Positions 8,318 through 17,572 of a stretch of 64,000 nucleotides of DNA are shown here, piece after piece. The position numbers and the translations under genes were made by a program. The notes beneath the pieces are model-generated. The model was not told where the DNA came from, did not search any database, and saw only the letters and a program-made list of their open reading frames with translations. Source of the DNA: Salinarimonas soli. Lineage in GTDB: Bacteria > Pseudomonadota > Alphaproteobacteria > Rhizobiales > Beijerinckiaceae. Location: NCBI RefSeq assembly GCF_008386575.1, contig NZ_VUOA01000027.1, forward strand, positions 1 through 64,000. Direction: 5' to 3'. The first letter of the stretch is position 1. Each line of letters opens with the position of its first letter.

Positions 8318-10150
8318 TCAGCCGCCGTTCTTCGGCGGCTCCGTGGCCGTGGTGGGCTCGGCGGCAGGCGCGGTCTCGGCCGAGGCGGGCTTCGGATCCT
8401 CCTCGAGGCCCCCCTCCAGCTTGCGGACGATCTTCGTCAGCTCCTCGGGCTCGGGGTTCGAATCGCGGGCGTGCTGCCACTGGAAGCGAGCCTCGAGCCG
8501 GCGCCCGACCCGCCAATAGGCGTCGCCGAGGTGGTCGTTGACCACGGGATCGCCGGGCTTGAGCTCCACGGCCCGCTCCAGCTCCCGCACGGCGTCCTCG
8601 TAGCGTCCGAGCCGGTAATAGCCCCAGCCGAGGCTGTCGATGATCATGCCGTCGCGGGGCGAGAGCTCCACGGCGCGCTTGAGGAGCTTGAAGGCCTCCT
8701 CGATGTTCGTGCCCATGTCGACCCAGGAATAGCCGAGATAGTTCAGCACCTGGGCGCGGCCGTTCGCCTGGGACTCGGGCACGAGCTCCAGGGCTTTCTG
8801 GAGGTCGGCCTCGGCCTTCGGCCATTGCTTGGCCCGCTCCAGCGCGCTGCCGCGGAAGTAGAACAGCGTCCAGTGGCTGCGGTCGGGGGTGCCGATCTTG
8901 TCGATGGCGCGGGTATAGACGTCGGCTGCCTCGGCGTAGAGCTTGCGCGAGCGCAGCACGTTGCCGAGCGCGATGATGGCGTCGACGTCGTCGGGACGCT
9001 CGCCGATGAGGCGCTCGAGGTGCCGCGTGGCCTCCTCGCTGCGGCCCATCTGCTCCATGTTGACGCCCATCTGCATCTCGGCATTGGCATAGATGGGCGA
9101 GGATTTGGGCACGCGGGCGAAGATCTCGTTGGCGCGGTCGATGCGCTTCAAGCGCTCGAACACGTCGCCGAGCGTCACGAGGGCAAGCGCGTGCTCCGGG
9201 TCGAGGTGGAGCGCGAGGCGCAGGTAGATGACGGCCGGCAGCTCGTCGCCTTGGTTGTTGCCCGCCGCGCCAAGGCCGTAGAGCACCTCCGCCGCGCCCT
9301 GCTGGACGTCGGTGACGATGGGGTCGAGGGGCTTGTCCGCCTTGAGGCGGGCGATCGCGTCGCGCACGATGGGATGGCGGGGCACCACGCCGTCGAAGGC
9401 CTCGTAGGCGGCGAGCGCCGCGTCGGGGCGACCGCGGCGGGCCTCGTTGCGGCCGAAGGCGTCCACGAGGCGCAGGGTGTTGCGCTCGGCCTCGTAGGCG
9501 GCCTTCAGGCGCCGGTCGGCCTCGGCGCCGTTGCCGAGGAAGGCCGCGATCAGGCCTGCATGGTAGTCGCGGAAGATGTTGAAGGCGCGCTCGCCCCGCA
9601 GCTTGTCGAGCGCCTCGCCCGCCTTCTGGGCGTCACGGGCACCCGCGAAGGACCAGGCTGAGAGGAGCGTCGCGGTGAGATCAGCCGCACGGCCGCGGTT
9701 GCCCTTGGAGAGGAAGCCGCGGGCGCTCTGGTAGCGCTTGAGGCGCAGCTCGCGCACGCCAAGCGTCAGGTTCGCGAGGCCGTTGTTGGGATCGCGGGCG
9801 AGGATCCGCTCCGCGGCCCGGAACGCCTCCGGCATGGCGCCGTCGGCGAGGAACGACACGAATGCGCGCTCCAGCAGCTCCTTGTTGCGCGGGTCGGCCT
9901 TGACGGCCTCGCGATAGAAGGTGGCGGCGGCGCTCGTGTCGCGGGAGGCACCCGCGATATAGGCGGAGAGGAAATTGCCCTCGAGGCTGTCGGCGGGCTG
10001 CAGCGGCTCCGACTCGGCGGGGGCGGACGCCTCGCGGGCCGAGAGGGCGGGCGAGGCCAGTACCGTGGCGGCCGAGAGCGCGATGGCGGCGAGGAGGCGC
10101 GCAGCCCGCTTGGGGGATGAGGACGACAAGGATCTCGGCTCCGCAATCAA
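8318..10150 (-). CDS. Tetratricopeptide repeat protein, exported
   Basis: About 610 residues. A signal-like N-terminus (RLLAAIALSAATVLASPALS, then an Ala-rich site) is followed by a solenoid of TPR units through most of the protein; clear examples are LALVTLGDVFERLKRIDRANEIFARV and the two copies near ELSPRDGMIIDSLGWGYYRLGRYEDAVREL. The C-terminus is acidic and disordered. Such proteins act as envelope scaffolds, often in cell-envelope or lipoprotein assembly; the partner here is unknown. The only start giving the signal peptide is TTG 10150, so the exact start is uncertain. Confidence 0.85.
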   Translation of the reverse strand: MIAEPRSLSSSSPKRAARLLAAIALSAATVLASPALSAREASAPAESEPLQPADSLEGNFLSAYIAGASRDTSAAATFYREAVKADPRNKELLERAFVSFLADGAMPEAFRAAERILARDPNNGLANLTLGVRELRLKRYQSARGFLSKGNRGRAADLTATLLSAWSFAGARDAQKAGEALDKLRGERAFNIFRDYHAGLIAAFLGNGAEADRRLKAAYEAERNTLRLVDAFGRNEARRGRPDAALAAYEAFDGVVPRHPIVRDAIARLKADKPLDPIVTDVQQGAAEVLYGLGAAGNNQGDELPAVIYLRLALHLDPEHALALVTLGDVFERLKRIDRANEIFARVPKSSPIYANAEMQMGVNMEQMGRSEEATRHLERLIGERPDDVDAIIALGNVLRSRKLYAEAADVYTRAIDKIGTPDRSHWTLFYFRGSALERAKQWPKAEADLQKALELVPESQANGRAQVLNYLGYSWVDMGTNIEEAFKLLKRAVELSPRDGMIIDSLGWGYYRLGRYEDAVRELERAVELKPGDPVVNDHLGDAYWRVGRRLEARFQWQHARDSNPEPEELTKIVRKLEGGLEEDPKPASAETAPAAEPTTATEPPKNGG

Positions 10151-10257
10151 TGGGTGCCGGCCCGGCCGGCAACGCCCCTCATTAACCTAATCGGGCCCCG
10201 TTCGCCTAGCCGCCCCCCTCGTGAAAGGTTGCCGCAAGGGCCGCGACGGCGCCCGCC

Positions 10258-11616
10258 CTACTCGGCCGCCACCGACACCGGCGCGCGGGGCGCCACGCCG
10301 CGGAAGCCTGCCTCTTCCAGCACCTCGGGCATCGGCCCGCCGGTCGCCCAGTCGAGGAGTTCGACGGTGTGGACGATGGGGATGTCCGTTCCAAGGCCGA
10401 TCTGTGTCGCGCAGCCGATATTCCCGGTGGCGATGAGATCGGGCCGGGTGCGCTCGATATTGGCAACCTTGCGCGCGCGCAGCTGCCCCGCGATCTCGGG
10501 CTGGAGGATGTTGTAGACGCCCGCCGAGCCGCAGCAGATGTGCCCCTCGGGCACGTCCTTCACGGTGAAGCCCGCCTTCTTGAGCAGCGTCTTCGGCTCG
10601 GTGCGGATCTGCTGCCCGTGCTGCATGGAGCAGGCCGAGTGGTAGGCGACCGTGAGGTCGATCTCCCGCACGGGGTCCATGAGCTTGAGGCTCGTCATGT
10701 ACTCGGTGACGTCCTTCACGATGGAGGAGACCCGCTTGGCCTTCTCGGCATAGGCGGCGTCCTCGCGCAGCATGAAGCCGTAATCCTTGATCGTGGTGCC
10801 GCAGCCCGACGCCGTGATCACGATCGCGTCAAGGCCCTCGCCGTCCATCTCGCGGATCCAGGCGTCGATGTTGCGCTTGGCGAAGGCGTGGCTCTGCTCG
10901 TCGCGCCCCATGTGGTGGACGAGCGCCCCGCAGCAGCCCTCCCCCTTCGGCTGCACCACCTCGATCCCGTGCCGGTTGAGGAGGCGCACGGCGGCCTCGT
11001 TGAAGCCGGGCTTGAGGACGGGCTGGGCGCAGCCCGACAGGATGGCGACGCGCGCCCGGCGCGGCCCCTCGGGCCGGAACGTGCCCGGCTTGTCGAAGGG
11101 CGAGCGCCCGGGCGAGGAGGATGGCGCCAGCTCCAGCATGGCCTTGAAGCGGTTGCCGACATGGGGGATCTGCCCCACCAAGCCCTTGAACGGCTTGCCC
11201 AGGAAGGCTCCGAGGATCGCGAGGCGGAAGCGGTTGGGATAGGGCAGGATCCGGGCCAGGATCTCGCGGACCAGCCGGTCGTGCCAGGGCCGCTTGTGCG
11301 TCTCCTCGATATAGGCGCGGGCATGGTCGACGAGGTGCATATAGTGCACCCCCGACGGACAGGTGGTCATGCAGGACAGGCAGGAGAGGCAGCGGTCGAT
11401 GTGCCGCACGATCTCCGGCGTGGCAGGTTTCCCGCCCTCCAGCATGTCCTTCATGAGGTAGATGCGCCCGCGCGGGCTGTCGAGCTCGTCGCCGAGCAGC
11501 AGATAGGTCGGGCAGGTGGCGGTGCAGAACCCGCAATGCACGCAGGTCCGCAGGATTTTCTCGGATTCCTGCATCGCGGCGTGCTGGAGCTGCTCGGGGG
11601 CGAAGTTGGTTTTCAT
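10258..11616 (-). CDS. glcF: Glycolate oxidase iron-sulfur subunit
   Basis: 452 residues. Two ferredoxin-type clusters are near the N-terminus: CVHCGFCTATCP (Cys 25, 28, 31, 35) and CLSCLSCMTTCPSG. Two CCG domains follow (SGCAQPVLKPGF with GCCGALVHH, and HSACSMQHGQ with ICCGSAGVYN). It passes electrons from the GlcD/GlcE flavins to the quinone pool during glycolate oxidation to glyoxylate. It is the last gene of the glcD-glcE-DUF2585-glcF order, separated from glcE by the DUF2585 gene. Confidence 0.96.
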   Translation of the reverse strand: MKTNFAPEQLQHAAMQESEKILRTCVHCGFCTATCPTYLLLGDELDSPRGRIYLMKDMLEGGKPATPEIVRHIDRCLSCLSCMTTCPSGVHYMHLVDHARAYIEETHKRPWHDRLVREILARILPYPNRFRLAILGAFLGKPFKGLVGQIPHVGNRFKAMLELAPSSSPGRSPFDKPGTFRPEGPRRARVAILSGCAQPVLKPGFNEAAVRLLNRHGIEVVQPKGEGCCGALVHHMGRDEQSHAFAKRNIDAWIREMDGEGLDAIVITASGCGTTIKDYGFMLREDAAYAEKAKRVSSIVKDVTEYMTSLKLMDPVREIDLTVAYHSACSMQHGQQIRTEPKTLLKKAGFTVKDVPEGHICCGSAGVYNILQPEIAGQLRARKVANIERTRPDLIATGNIGCATQIGLGTDIPIVHTVELLDWATGGPMPEVLEEAGFRGVAPRAPVSVAAE

Positions 11617-11680
11617 CGGTGTGTTCCAGGACCTGAGCGGGCCGTCGTGACGTCGTACGAAGTGTGGAATGACGCGATTA

Positions 11681-12298
11681 TCACCCGCCTCCCCCCTGCC
11701 AGGTCCGCACCGCATCCAGGGGCCACAGCAGCATGAGGACGTTGAGGGCGAGCCCGTCCCGCACCGTCCAGCCGACGAAGACCTCCATGGCGAGCGCCAG
11801 CCCCACCGTCACCGCGACGGGGAGCCGCGCGGCGAGGAGGAAGCCTGCGGTCATCGCAGCCATGTCGGAGACGGAGTTGAGCACGCTGTCGCCGAAATAG
11901 TCGAGGGCGATCGTGGCCTCGCGGTAACGCCCGATCACGGCATCCGTGTTCTCGGTGATCTCCCAGGCCCCCTCGACGACGAGGGCCATGACGAGCCCCC
12001 ATCCGAAGGGGATGCGCCGGCCGGCGAGGCGGCCGAGGCCCCAGACCGCACCGTAGAACAGGAAGCCGTGGATCACGTGCGAGGGCGTGTACCAGTCGGT
12101 GAGGTGCTGCGAGTTCTCCGAGGACTGCACCACGCCGTGCCAGAGCTTCACGACGCCGCATTTGCAGATCGGCTCGCGTCCCATGGCGAGCAGGATCAGC
12201 GCCGTCGCGAGGACGACGCCGAACGCCGCGACCGTCCAGCCAAGCCGGGCTGGTGCGGGCAGGTCGGCCTGGCGTGGGGCGGTCTCAGACGCCTGCAT
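11681..12298 (-). CDS. DUF2585 (UPF0314) family membrane protein
   Basis: 205 residues with about five hydrophobic segments. Highly conserved family motifs are visible: REPICKCG, WHGVVQSSENSQHLTDWYTPSHVIHGFLFY and EGAWEITENTD with a downstream DYFGDSVLNSVSDM. The motif-rich loops suggest a metal- or lipid-active membrane enzyme, but the function is unknown. Its start overlaps the end of glcE by 14 bp, and it sits between glcE and glcF, so it is co-transcribed with the glycolate oxidase genes. Confidence 0.85.
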   Translation of the reverse strand: MQASETAPRQADLPAPARLGWTVAAFGVVLATALILLAMGREPICKCGVVKLWHGVVQSSENSQHLTDWYTPSHVIHGFLFYGAVWGLGRLAGRRIPFGWGLVMALVVEGAWEITENTDAVIGRYREATIALDYFGDSVLNSVSDMAAMTAGFLLAARLPVAVTVGLALAMEVFVGWTVRDGLALNVLMLLWPLDAVRTWQGGGG

Positions 12299-13454
12299 GC
12301 ATCCGCCCCGGATTGAACACGCCCGCCGGATCGAGGCTCGCCTTGATGCCCATGCTCACCCGCATGAGCGGCTCGCTCAGGGGCTGGAACACGTCGACCG
12401 CCGCCCGCACCTCCATGGGCGCGCGGATCAGCGTCGCGTGACCGCCAGCGCGCGCCACGGCAGCACGGATGGCGGCCGCGCCCGCGTCGCCCGTGGCGGG
12501 GGTGGACAGCCAGATCAGGCCGCCGCTCCAGTCGTAGTACCAGCGCGCGTCGAGGGCGCCCGCGATCGCCTCGACGAGGCCCGGCCCCATGGTCGGCGCG
12601 GTCGAGATGCGCCACACCGCGCGGTCGCGGGGCTCCGCGAGCGGCGCCCCGTCGCGGATGCCCCGCCACAGGTCGGCGGCGGCCTCGCCCTCGATGACGT
12701 CCGGCGTGCCGAAACCCTTCAGCACGCGGCGCAGCTGGCCCAAGCGATAGTCGATCGCGGTGGAGAAGCCCTCGATCCGGATGAGCGTGCGCTCGCCGGG
12801 CAGATGCGCGGCACCCGTCACCTCGAACGGCGAGGCGGCGGCGGTGCAAAGCGCCTCGACGGCGCGGGCGTCGGACAGCCCTGGAAGGCTCAAGGTCGCG
12901 ATGCGCTCGGGGCGGGGTTGCACCTTGAAGGTGACCTCGGTGAGGAAGCCCAGCGTTCCCCAGGAGCCCGCCATGAGCTTCACGAGGTCGAGGCCGGTGA
13001 CGTTCTTCATCACCCGTCCGCCGGATTTGATCGCCTCCGCCCGCCCGTTCACGAAGCGCACGCCGATGAGGCTGTCGCGGGCCGCGCCCGAGAGGATCCG
13101 CCTCGGCCCCGAGATGTTGCCCGCCGCCACCGCGCCGATGGTGGGCTCGCCCGTGGTGCCGAGGAGCACCCGGTGGTCCATGGGCTCGAAGGAGAGCTCC
13201 TGGCCGCGCTCGGCGAGCGTCGCGACGACCTCGCGCAGCGGCGTGCCGGCCCGCGCCCCGATGACGAGCTCGGCGGGCTCGTAGAGCGTGACCCCCGTGA
13301 GGCCGGCCGAGGACAGGTTCGCCTCGGCTTGGGCCGGGCGCCCGAGATCGGTCTTGGTGCCCCCGCCCTGGAGGGTCAGCGGCGTGCGCCGCCCGGCGGC
13401 GTCGGCGACGACCTGGCAGGCTTCGGGCTCGGTGGTGGGAGTGTGGAGGGTCAT
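12285..13454 (-). CDS. glcE: Glycolate oxidase FAD-binding subunit
   Basis: 389 residues with an N-terminal PCMH-type FAD-binding domain (QGGGTKTDLG, then TTGEPTIGAVAAGNISGPRR) and the segment GRVMKNVTGLDLVKLMAGSWGTLG that is characteristic of GlcE. It works with GlcD and GlcF in the membrane-associated glycolate dehydrogenase. Its ATG overlaps the stop of the upstream ParE-like toxin gene as ATGA, so its translation is coupled to a toxin rather than directly to glcD, which is unusual. Confidence 0.95.
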   Translation of the reverse strand: MTLHTPTTEPEACQVVADAAGRRTPLTLQGGGTKTDLGRPAQAEANLSSAGLTGVTLYEPAELVIGARAGTPLREVVATLAERGQELSFEPMDHRVLLGTTGEPTIGAVAAGNISGPRRILSGAARDSLIGVRFVNGRAEAIKSGGRVMKNVTGLDLVKLMAGSWGTLGFLTEVTFKVQPRPERIATLSLPGLSDARAVEALCTAAASPFEVTGAAHLPGERTLIRIEGFSTAIDYRLGQLRRVLKGFGTPDVIEGEAAADLWRGIRDGAPLAEPRDRAVWRISTAPTMGPGLVEAIAGALDARWYYDWSGGLIWLSTPATGDAGAAAIRAAVARAGGHATLIRAPMEVRAAVDVFQPLSEPLMRVSMGIKASLDPAGVFNPGRMHAGV

Positions 13455-13738
13455 GGCCTGCGTCGTTGCCGGGCGGCGTGGAGAACACGCACGATCCGTA
13501 CGGTGCCCGACGGGCGGATCGTGTAGAAGAGCAGATAGGGCAGGCCCGGAATGACGATCCAGCGCAATCCCGGGAAGGTCGTGGCGCGCTTGCCGCTTTC
13601 CGGAAAATCGGCGAGGCCGGCGGCAGCCGCCTCGACCCGCCTTGCGATCCGGTCGGCCGCCGCGGGATCGTTGTCCGCAACGTGCGCCACAATGGCGGCG
13701 ACCTGGTCGGCCGCGCGCCGGCTGAACTCGACCCTCAT
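13451..13738 (-). CDS. RelE/ParE family toxin
   Basis: A 95-residue protein of the type II toxin family. Its start (MRVEFSRRAADQVAAIVAHV), the middle SGKRATTFPGLRWIVIPGLPYLLFY and the C-terminal VRIVRVLHAARQRR are typical of ParE, which inhibits DNA gyrase, though RelE-like ribonucleases share the fold. The start overlaps the antitoxin stop by 4 bp and the stop overlaps the glcE start by 4 bp. The module is therefore inserted in frame-coupled fashion between glcD and glcE. Confidence 0.88.
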   Translation of the reverse strand: MRVEFSRRAADQVAAIVAHVADNDPAAADRIARRVEAAAAGLADFPESGKRATTFPGLRWIVIPGLPYLLFYTIRPSGTVRIVRVLHAARQRRRP

Positions 13739-13977
13739 GGCAGGCGATAGCGGTCGAACAGAGCCTTCATCTCGTGGTCGGGGACCGGTTCTTCCCGTTC
13801 GGCCTCGCGCAAGGCTTCTTCCAGGTCGGCAATCTCCTCGTCCGTCAGGTCGAGGGCCGCCAGATCCTGCTCCTCCATGCGCAGGAGTACCGCCGCCGCG
13901 TCGGCCTGTCGTTCCGGCGGCCAGGTCCGAACGCGGTCCAGAATGTCGTCGATCTGCTCCTTTGTCATGTCGACCAT
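13735..13977 (-). CDS. Type II antitoxin (partner of ParE-like toxin)
   Basis: 80 residues, strongly acidic in the second half (LDLTDEEIADLEEALREAERE), with a basic tail. It lies immediately upstream of the ParE-like toxin and overlaps it by 4 bp, the standard antitoxin-toxin order. The N-terminal helix VDMTKEQIDDILDRVRTWP is not an obvious ribbon-helix-helix, so DNA binding and autoregulation are uncertain. It begins 10 bp after glcD and has a GAGGGGG ribosome-binding site lying in the glcD-antitoxin gap. Confidence 0.82.
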   Translation of the reverse strand: MVDMTKEQIDDILDRVRTWPPERQADAAAVLLRMEEQDLAALDLTDEEIADLEEALREAEREEPVPDHEMKALFDRYRLP

Positions 13978-13987
13978 CGCGTCCCCC

Positions 13988-15418
13988 TCACGCCACCCGC
14001 CCGTCGAGCGGGAAGACCTTCGCCGGGTTCATGAGCCAGGCCGGGTCGAACACGCCGCGCACGCGCATCTGCTGGTGGAGGTCCTCGTCGGTGAACTGGC
14101 AGCGCATGAGGTCGCGCTTCTCGATGCCGACCCCGTGCTCGCCCGTGAGGCAGCCGCCCACCTCGACGCAGAGTCGCAGGATGTCCTCGCCCGCAGCCTC
14201 CGCCTTCTCCATCTCGCCGGGCTTGTTGATGTCGAAGAGCACGAGGGGATGCAGGTTGCCGTCGCCGGCGTGGAAGACGTTGGCGACGCCCAGGCCGTAG
14301 CCCTTCACGATCTCGTCGATGCGGCTGAGGACGTGGGGCAGCTGGCCGGTCGGGATGGTGCCGTCCATGCAGATATAGTCGGAGATGCGGCCCGTGGCGC
14401 CGAAGGCCGACTTGCGCCCCTTCCAGATCGCGGCCGCCTCGGCCTCGGAGGCCGCCACCTTCACGGCGCGCGGGTTGAAGGGCTTCGCGATCTCGACGAT
14501 GCGGCCGAGCATGTCGTCGATCTCCTCGTCGGACCCCTCCACCTCGATGATGAGCATCGCCTCGACGTCGAGGGGATAGCCGGCATGGGCGAAAGCCTCG
14601 CAAATCTTGATCGCGGGGCGGTCCATGTATTCGAGGGCGACGGGGATGATGCCGGCGCCGATGATCGCGGCGACGCAGGCGCCCGCGTCCTCCACCGAGT
14701 CGAAGCCCATCAAGGCCGGGCGCGCCCCCTCGGCTGCCCGCAGGATCCGCACCACGGCCTCCGTCACCACGCCGAGCTGCCCTTCCGAGCCGCAGACGAG
14801 GCCCAGCAGGTCGTAGCCCTCGCTGTCGAGATGCTCGCCGCCGATCTGCACCACCGTGCCGTCGAGGAGCACCAGGGTGACGCCGAGCAGGTTGTTGGTG
14901 GTGACGCCGTATTTCAGGCAATGGGCGCCGCCGGAATTCATCGCGATGTTGCCGGCGATCGTGCAGGCGAGCTGGCTCGACGGGTCGGGGGCGTAGAAAA
15001 AGCCCTCGTGCGCCACCGCCTGGCTGATCGCGAGGTTCGTGATCCCGGACTGGACCCGCGCCGTGCGGTTCATGAAGTCCACCGCGATCATCCGGTTCAT
15101 CTTGGCGACGCCTAGGATGATGGCGTCCTCCTGGGGGATCGCGCCGCCGGCGAGCGACGTGCCGGCGCCCCTGGGCACCACCTTCACGCCGTGCTCGTGG
15201 CAGAACCGCAGCACCGCCGAGACCTCCTCGGTGGTCGAGGGCAGCACCACGGCGAGCGGCATGCGCCGGTAGGCGGTGAGCGCGTCGGTCTCGAAGGCGC
15301 GGCGCTCGTCCTCGGTGACGATGAGCGCCTCCGGGTGCACCAGCCGGGCAAGGCCCGCGATGATCTCGTCGCGGCGGGCCAGGACGGCCTCGTCGGGAAC
15401 CGGGAATGCGATCGACAT
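13988..15418 (-). CDS. glcD: Glycolate oxidase FAD-linked catalytic subunit
   Basis: 476 residues of the D-lactate/glycolate dehydrogenase flavoprotein family. The PCMH FAD domain contains VVPRGAGTSLAGGAIPQ and GNIAMNSGGAHCLKYG; the C-terminal FAD-oxidase domain contains NVFHAGDGNLHP and GEHGVGIEKRD. It oxidises glycolate to glyoxylate. ATG 15418 is preceded by AGGAAGGGG. It is the first gene of the operon and is divergent from a LysR gene, the likely regulator. Confidence 0.97.
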   Translation of the reverse strand: MSIAFPVPDEAVLARRDEIIAGLARLVHPEALIVTEDERRAFETDALTAYRRMPLAVVLPSTTEEVSAVLRFCHEHGVKVVPRGAGTSLAGGAIPQEDAIILGVAKMNRMIAVDFMNRTARVQSGITNLAISQAVAHEGFFYAPDPSSQLACTIAGNIAMNSGGAHCLKYGVTTNNLLGVTLVLLDGTVVQIGGEHLDSEGYDLLGLVCGSEGQLGVVTEAVVRILRAAEGARPALMGFDSVEDAGACVAAIIGAGIIPVALEYMDRPAIKICEAFAHAGYPLDVEAMLIIEVEGSDEEIDDMLGRIVEIAKPFNPRAVKVAASEAEAAAIWKGRKSAFGATGRISDYICMDGTIPTGQLPHVLSRIDEIVKGYGLGVANVFHAGDGNLHPLVLFDINKPGEMEKAEAAGEDILRLCVEVGGCLTGEHGVGIEKRDLMRCQFTDEDLHQQMRVRGVFDPAWLMNPAKVFPLDGRVA

Positions 15419-15517
15419 GGCGGAGCCCCTTCCTGGGTTCGATCCCCTTATGTAGTGCGAAAGTTCGCCCCTGTGCAGGCCGCTTGAAGGGGTTAGATTG
15501 TTTCCCAATCGGCAATA
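15419..15517. promoter_or_regulatory. Divergent glcD / LysR control region
   Basis: The 99-bp gap between the glcD and lysR starts must hold both promoters. It contains short dyads, such as GTGCGAAAGTTCGC, and an AT-rich stretch next to the lysR ATG with CCAATCGGCAATAATGG. A LysR protein normally binds such a divergent region; the exact site is not resolved by eye. Confidence 0.45.
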
Positions 15518-16435
15518 ATGGAGCCGCCTTTGGACCGATTGGGGGATCTCGACGTGTTCGCCCGCGTCGTCGCGATGCGGGGGATGTCGGCGGCCGGGCG
15601 CGAGCTCGGCCTCTCGCCCGCCGTGGTCTCGAAGCGGATCCGGCGGCTGGAGGAGCGGCTCGGCGTCCGCCTCCTCCAGCGCACCACCCGGCAGGTGGCG
15701 CTCACGGAGGCCGGCCAGGGCTTCTACGAGCGTGTGGTGGCGATCCTGGCCAGCGTCGAGGAGGCGGAGGGCTGGGCGGCGCAAGGGTCCGCGACGGTTC
15801 GGGGCACGCTGCGGGTCTCGGCGCCGACCTCGTTCGGACGCCTGCACGTGGCGCCCCACCTCAAGGCGTTCTTCGATCTCCATCCCGGTGTCGGGGTGGA
15901 GCTGGTCCTGTCGGATGCCTTCGTCGACATCGTGGGCGAGGGCTTCGACGTGGCGCTGCGCATCGCCGATCTTTCGGATTCGAGCCTCGTCGCAAGGCGA
16001 CTTGCGCCCAACCACCGGGTCCTGTGCGCCGCGCCCGCCTATCTGGAGCGGGCCGGCACCCCCCTCACGGTGGCCGACCTCGCCTCCCATACGCTGGTCG
16101 CCCACAATGCCAGCGAATGGCGCCTGGAGGGGCCCGACGGGCCCGAGACAGTGCGGGTCGGGGGGCCGCTGCGCACCAATTCGAGCGAGGTGGTGCGTGA
16201 GGCGGTGCTAGCGGGCCTCGGCGTCGCGCTGCGCTCCACCTGGGACGTAGGCCCCGATCTCAGGGCCGGCCGCCTCGTCCGCGTCCTACCGCGCCACGCC
16301 GGTTCCGCTCGCGTCGCGGTGCACGCTGTCTTCCCCAGCCGCCGCCACCTCGAACCGAAGGTCCGCGCCTTCATCGACTTCCTCGGCGGCCTCTACGGCC
16401 AGACGCCGCCCTGGGACGAGGGGTTGCGGCTGTAA
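15518..16435 (+). CDS. LysR family transcriptional regulator
   Basis: 305 residues. The N-terminal winged helix-turn-helix is clear (FARVVAMRGMSAAGRELGLS, then VSKRIRRLEERLGVRLLQRT), followed by the two-lobed effector-binding domain ending LRAGRLVRVLPRHAGS. It resembles the DsdA/AaeR-like subgroup in which the regulator controls a divergent catabolic operon. Its position back-to-back with glcD suggests control of glycolate oxidation; that role is inferred from position. No strong ribosome-binding site precedes the ATG. Confidence 0.9.
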   Translation: MEPPLDRLGDLDVFARVVAMRGMSAAGRELGLSPAVVSKRIRRLEERLGVRLLQRTTRQVALTEAGQGFYERVVAILASVEEAEGWAAQGSATVRGTLRVSAPTSFGRLHVAPHLKAFFDLHPGVGVELVLSDAFVDIVGEGFDVALRIADLSDSSLVARRLAPNHRVLCAAPAYLERAGTPLTVADLASHTLVAHNASEWRLEGPDGPETVRVGGPLRTNSSEVVREAVLAGLGVALRSTWDVGPDLRAGRLVRVLPRHAGSARVAVHAVFPSRRHLEPKVRAFIDFLGGLYGQTPPWDEGLRL

Positions 16436-16477
16436 CGCTGCGCCTGCTCCCTTCTCCCGTGGAGAGCGGGGAGCTCC

Positions 16478-17473
16478 TCAGGCCACGCCCGCCCGCAGCA
16501 GGTCCAGCACGTGCACGAGGCCCACGGGCCGCCGGCCGTCGATCACGATCAGCGCTCCCTTCTTCTGGGTCTCGATGATGTCGAGCGCCGCGCCGAGCAG
16601 GGTGTCGGGCGGGACGGTGGTGGGCGTGCGGGTCATCACCTCCTCGACGCGGCGCGCCAGGAGATCGCCGCCCATGTGGCGGCGCAGGTCGCCGTCGGTG
16701 ACGATGCCGGCGAGTTCGCCGCCCTCGTCCACCACGACGACGCAGCCGAAGCCCGTCTCGCTCTGGCGCACGATCGCCTCGGCCATGGGTGTGCCGATCG
16801 CCACGAGAGGCAGGCGCTCGCCCGTGTGCATCACGTCCCGCACCTGCTTGAGCAGGGCGCCGAGCTTGCCGCCGGGGTGATAGGTCCGGAACTCGTGGGC
16901 CGAGAAGCCCCGGCGCTCCAGGAGCGCCACGGCGAGCGCGTCGCCGAGCGCCAGCTGCATCGTGGTGGAGGTGGTGGGAGCGAGCCCGTTGGGGCAGGCC
17001 TCGCGGGCGCGGGGCAGCGCAAGGCACACGTCCGCGGCGCGCCCGAGCGTCGAGGTTTCCGAGGACGTGACGGCGACGAGGCCGACCCGGAAGCGCTTGG
17101 CGTAGGCCGTGATGTCGGACAGTTCCGAGGTCTCCCCCGACCAGGAGAGCGCGACGACGACGTCGTCCCGGTGGATCATGCCGAGATCCCCGTGGCTCGC
17201 CTCGCCCGGATGGACGAAGTAGGCGGGCGTGCCGGTGGAGGCGAGCGTCGCCGTGAGCTTGCGGCCGACATGGCCCGACTTGCCCATGCCGCTCACGATC
17301 ACGCGTCCGGTCGCACCGGCGATGAGCTCGACCGCCGCCTCGAACGGGGCCGCGAGCGGGCCCTCCAGGGCGCTCATCAGGGCCGACAGGCCGTCGCGCT
17401 CGGTCTCGAGCGTGCGGAGGGCGGAGGCGACGGCCCCGGTGGGCTCGGCCGTCTTGAGCGAGAGCAGCGTCAT
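16478..17473 (-). CDS. kdsD: Arabinose-5-phosphate isomerase, KdsD/KpsF type
   Basis: 331 residues. An N-terminal SIS sugar-isomerase domain (VIVSGMGKSGHVGRKLTATL, then SWSGETSEL and the HPGGKLG segment) is followed by two CBS domains (VMHTGERLPLVAIG and VMTRTPTTVPPD). It converts ribulose-5-phosphate to arabinose-5-phosphate, the first step of Kdo synthesis for lipopolysaccharide. The gene is convergent with the LysR gene. A dispersed repeat lies upstream of its start. Confidence 0.93.
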   Translation of the reverse strand: MTLLSLKTAEPTGAVASALRTLETERDGLSALMSALEGPLAAPFEAAVELIAGATGRVIVSGMGKSGHVGRKLTATLASTGTPAYFVHPGEASHGDLGMIHRDDVVVALSWSGETSELSDITAYAKRFRVGLVAVTSSETSTLGRAADVCLALPRAREACPNGLAPTTSTTMQLALGDALAVALLERRGFSAHEFRTYHPGGKLGALLKQVRDVMHTGERLPLVAIGTPMAEAIVRQSETGFGCVVVVDEGGELAGIVTDGDLRRHMGGDLLARRVEEVMTRTPTTVPPDTLLGAALDIIETQKKGALIVIDGRRPVGLVHVLDLLRAGVA

Positions 17474-17572
17474 GCGCGGCGTTTACCACGGCCGATGCGG
17501 GGACGCGACCCGGATCGGGAATCGCCCGCATGGGCGTGCCTAGGTTTTGGCCCGCAGCGACGGTCCGCCCCC

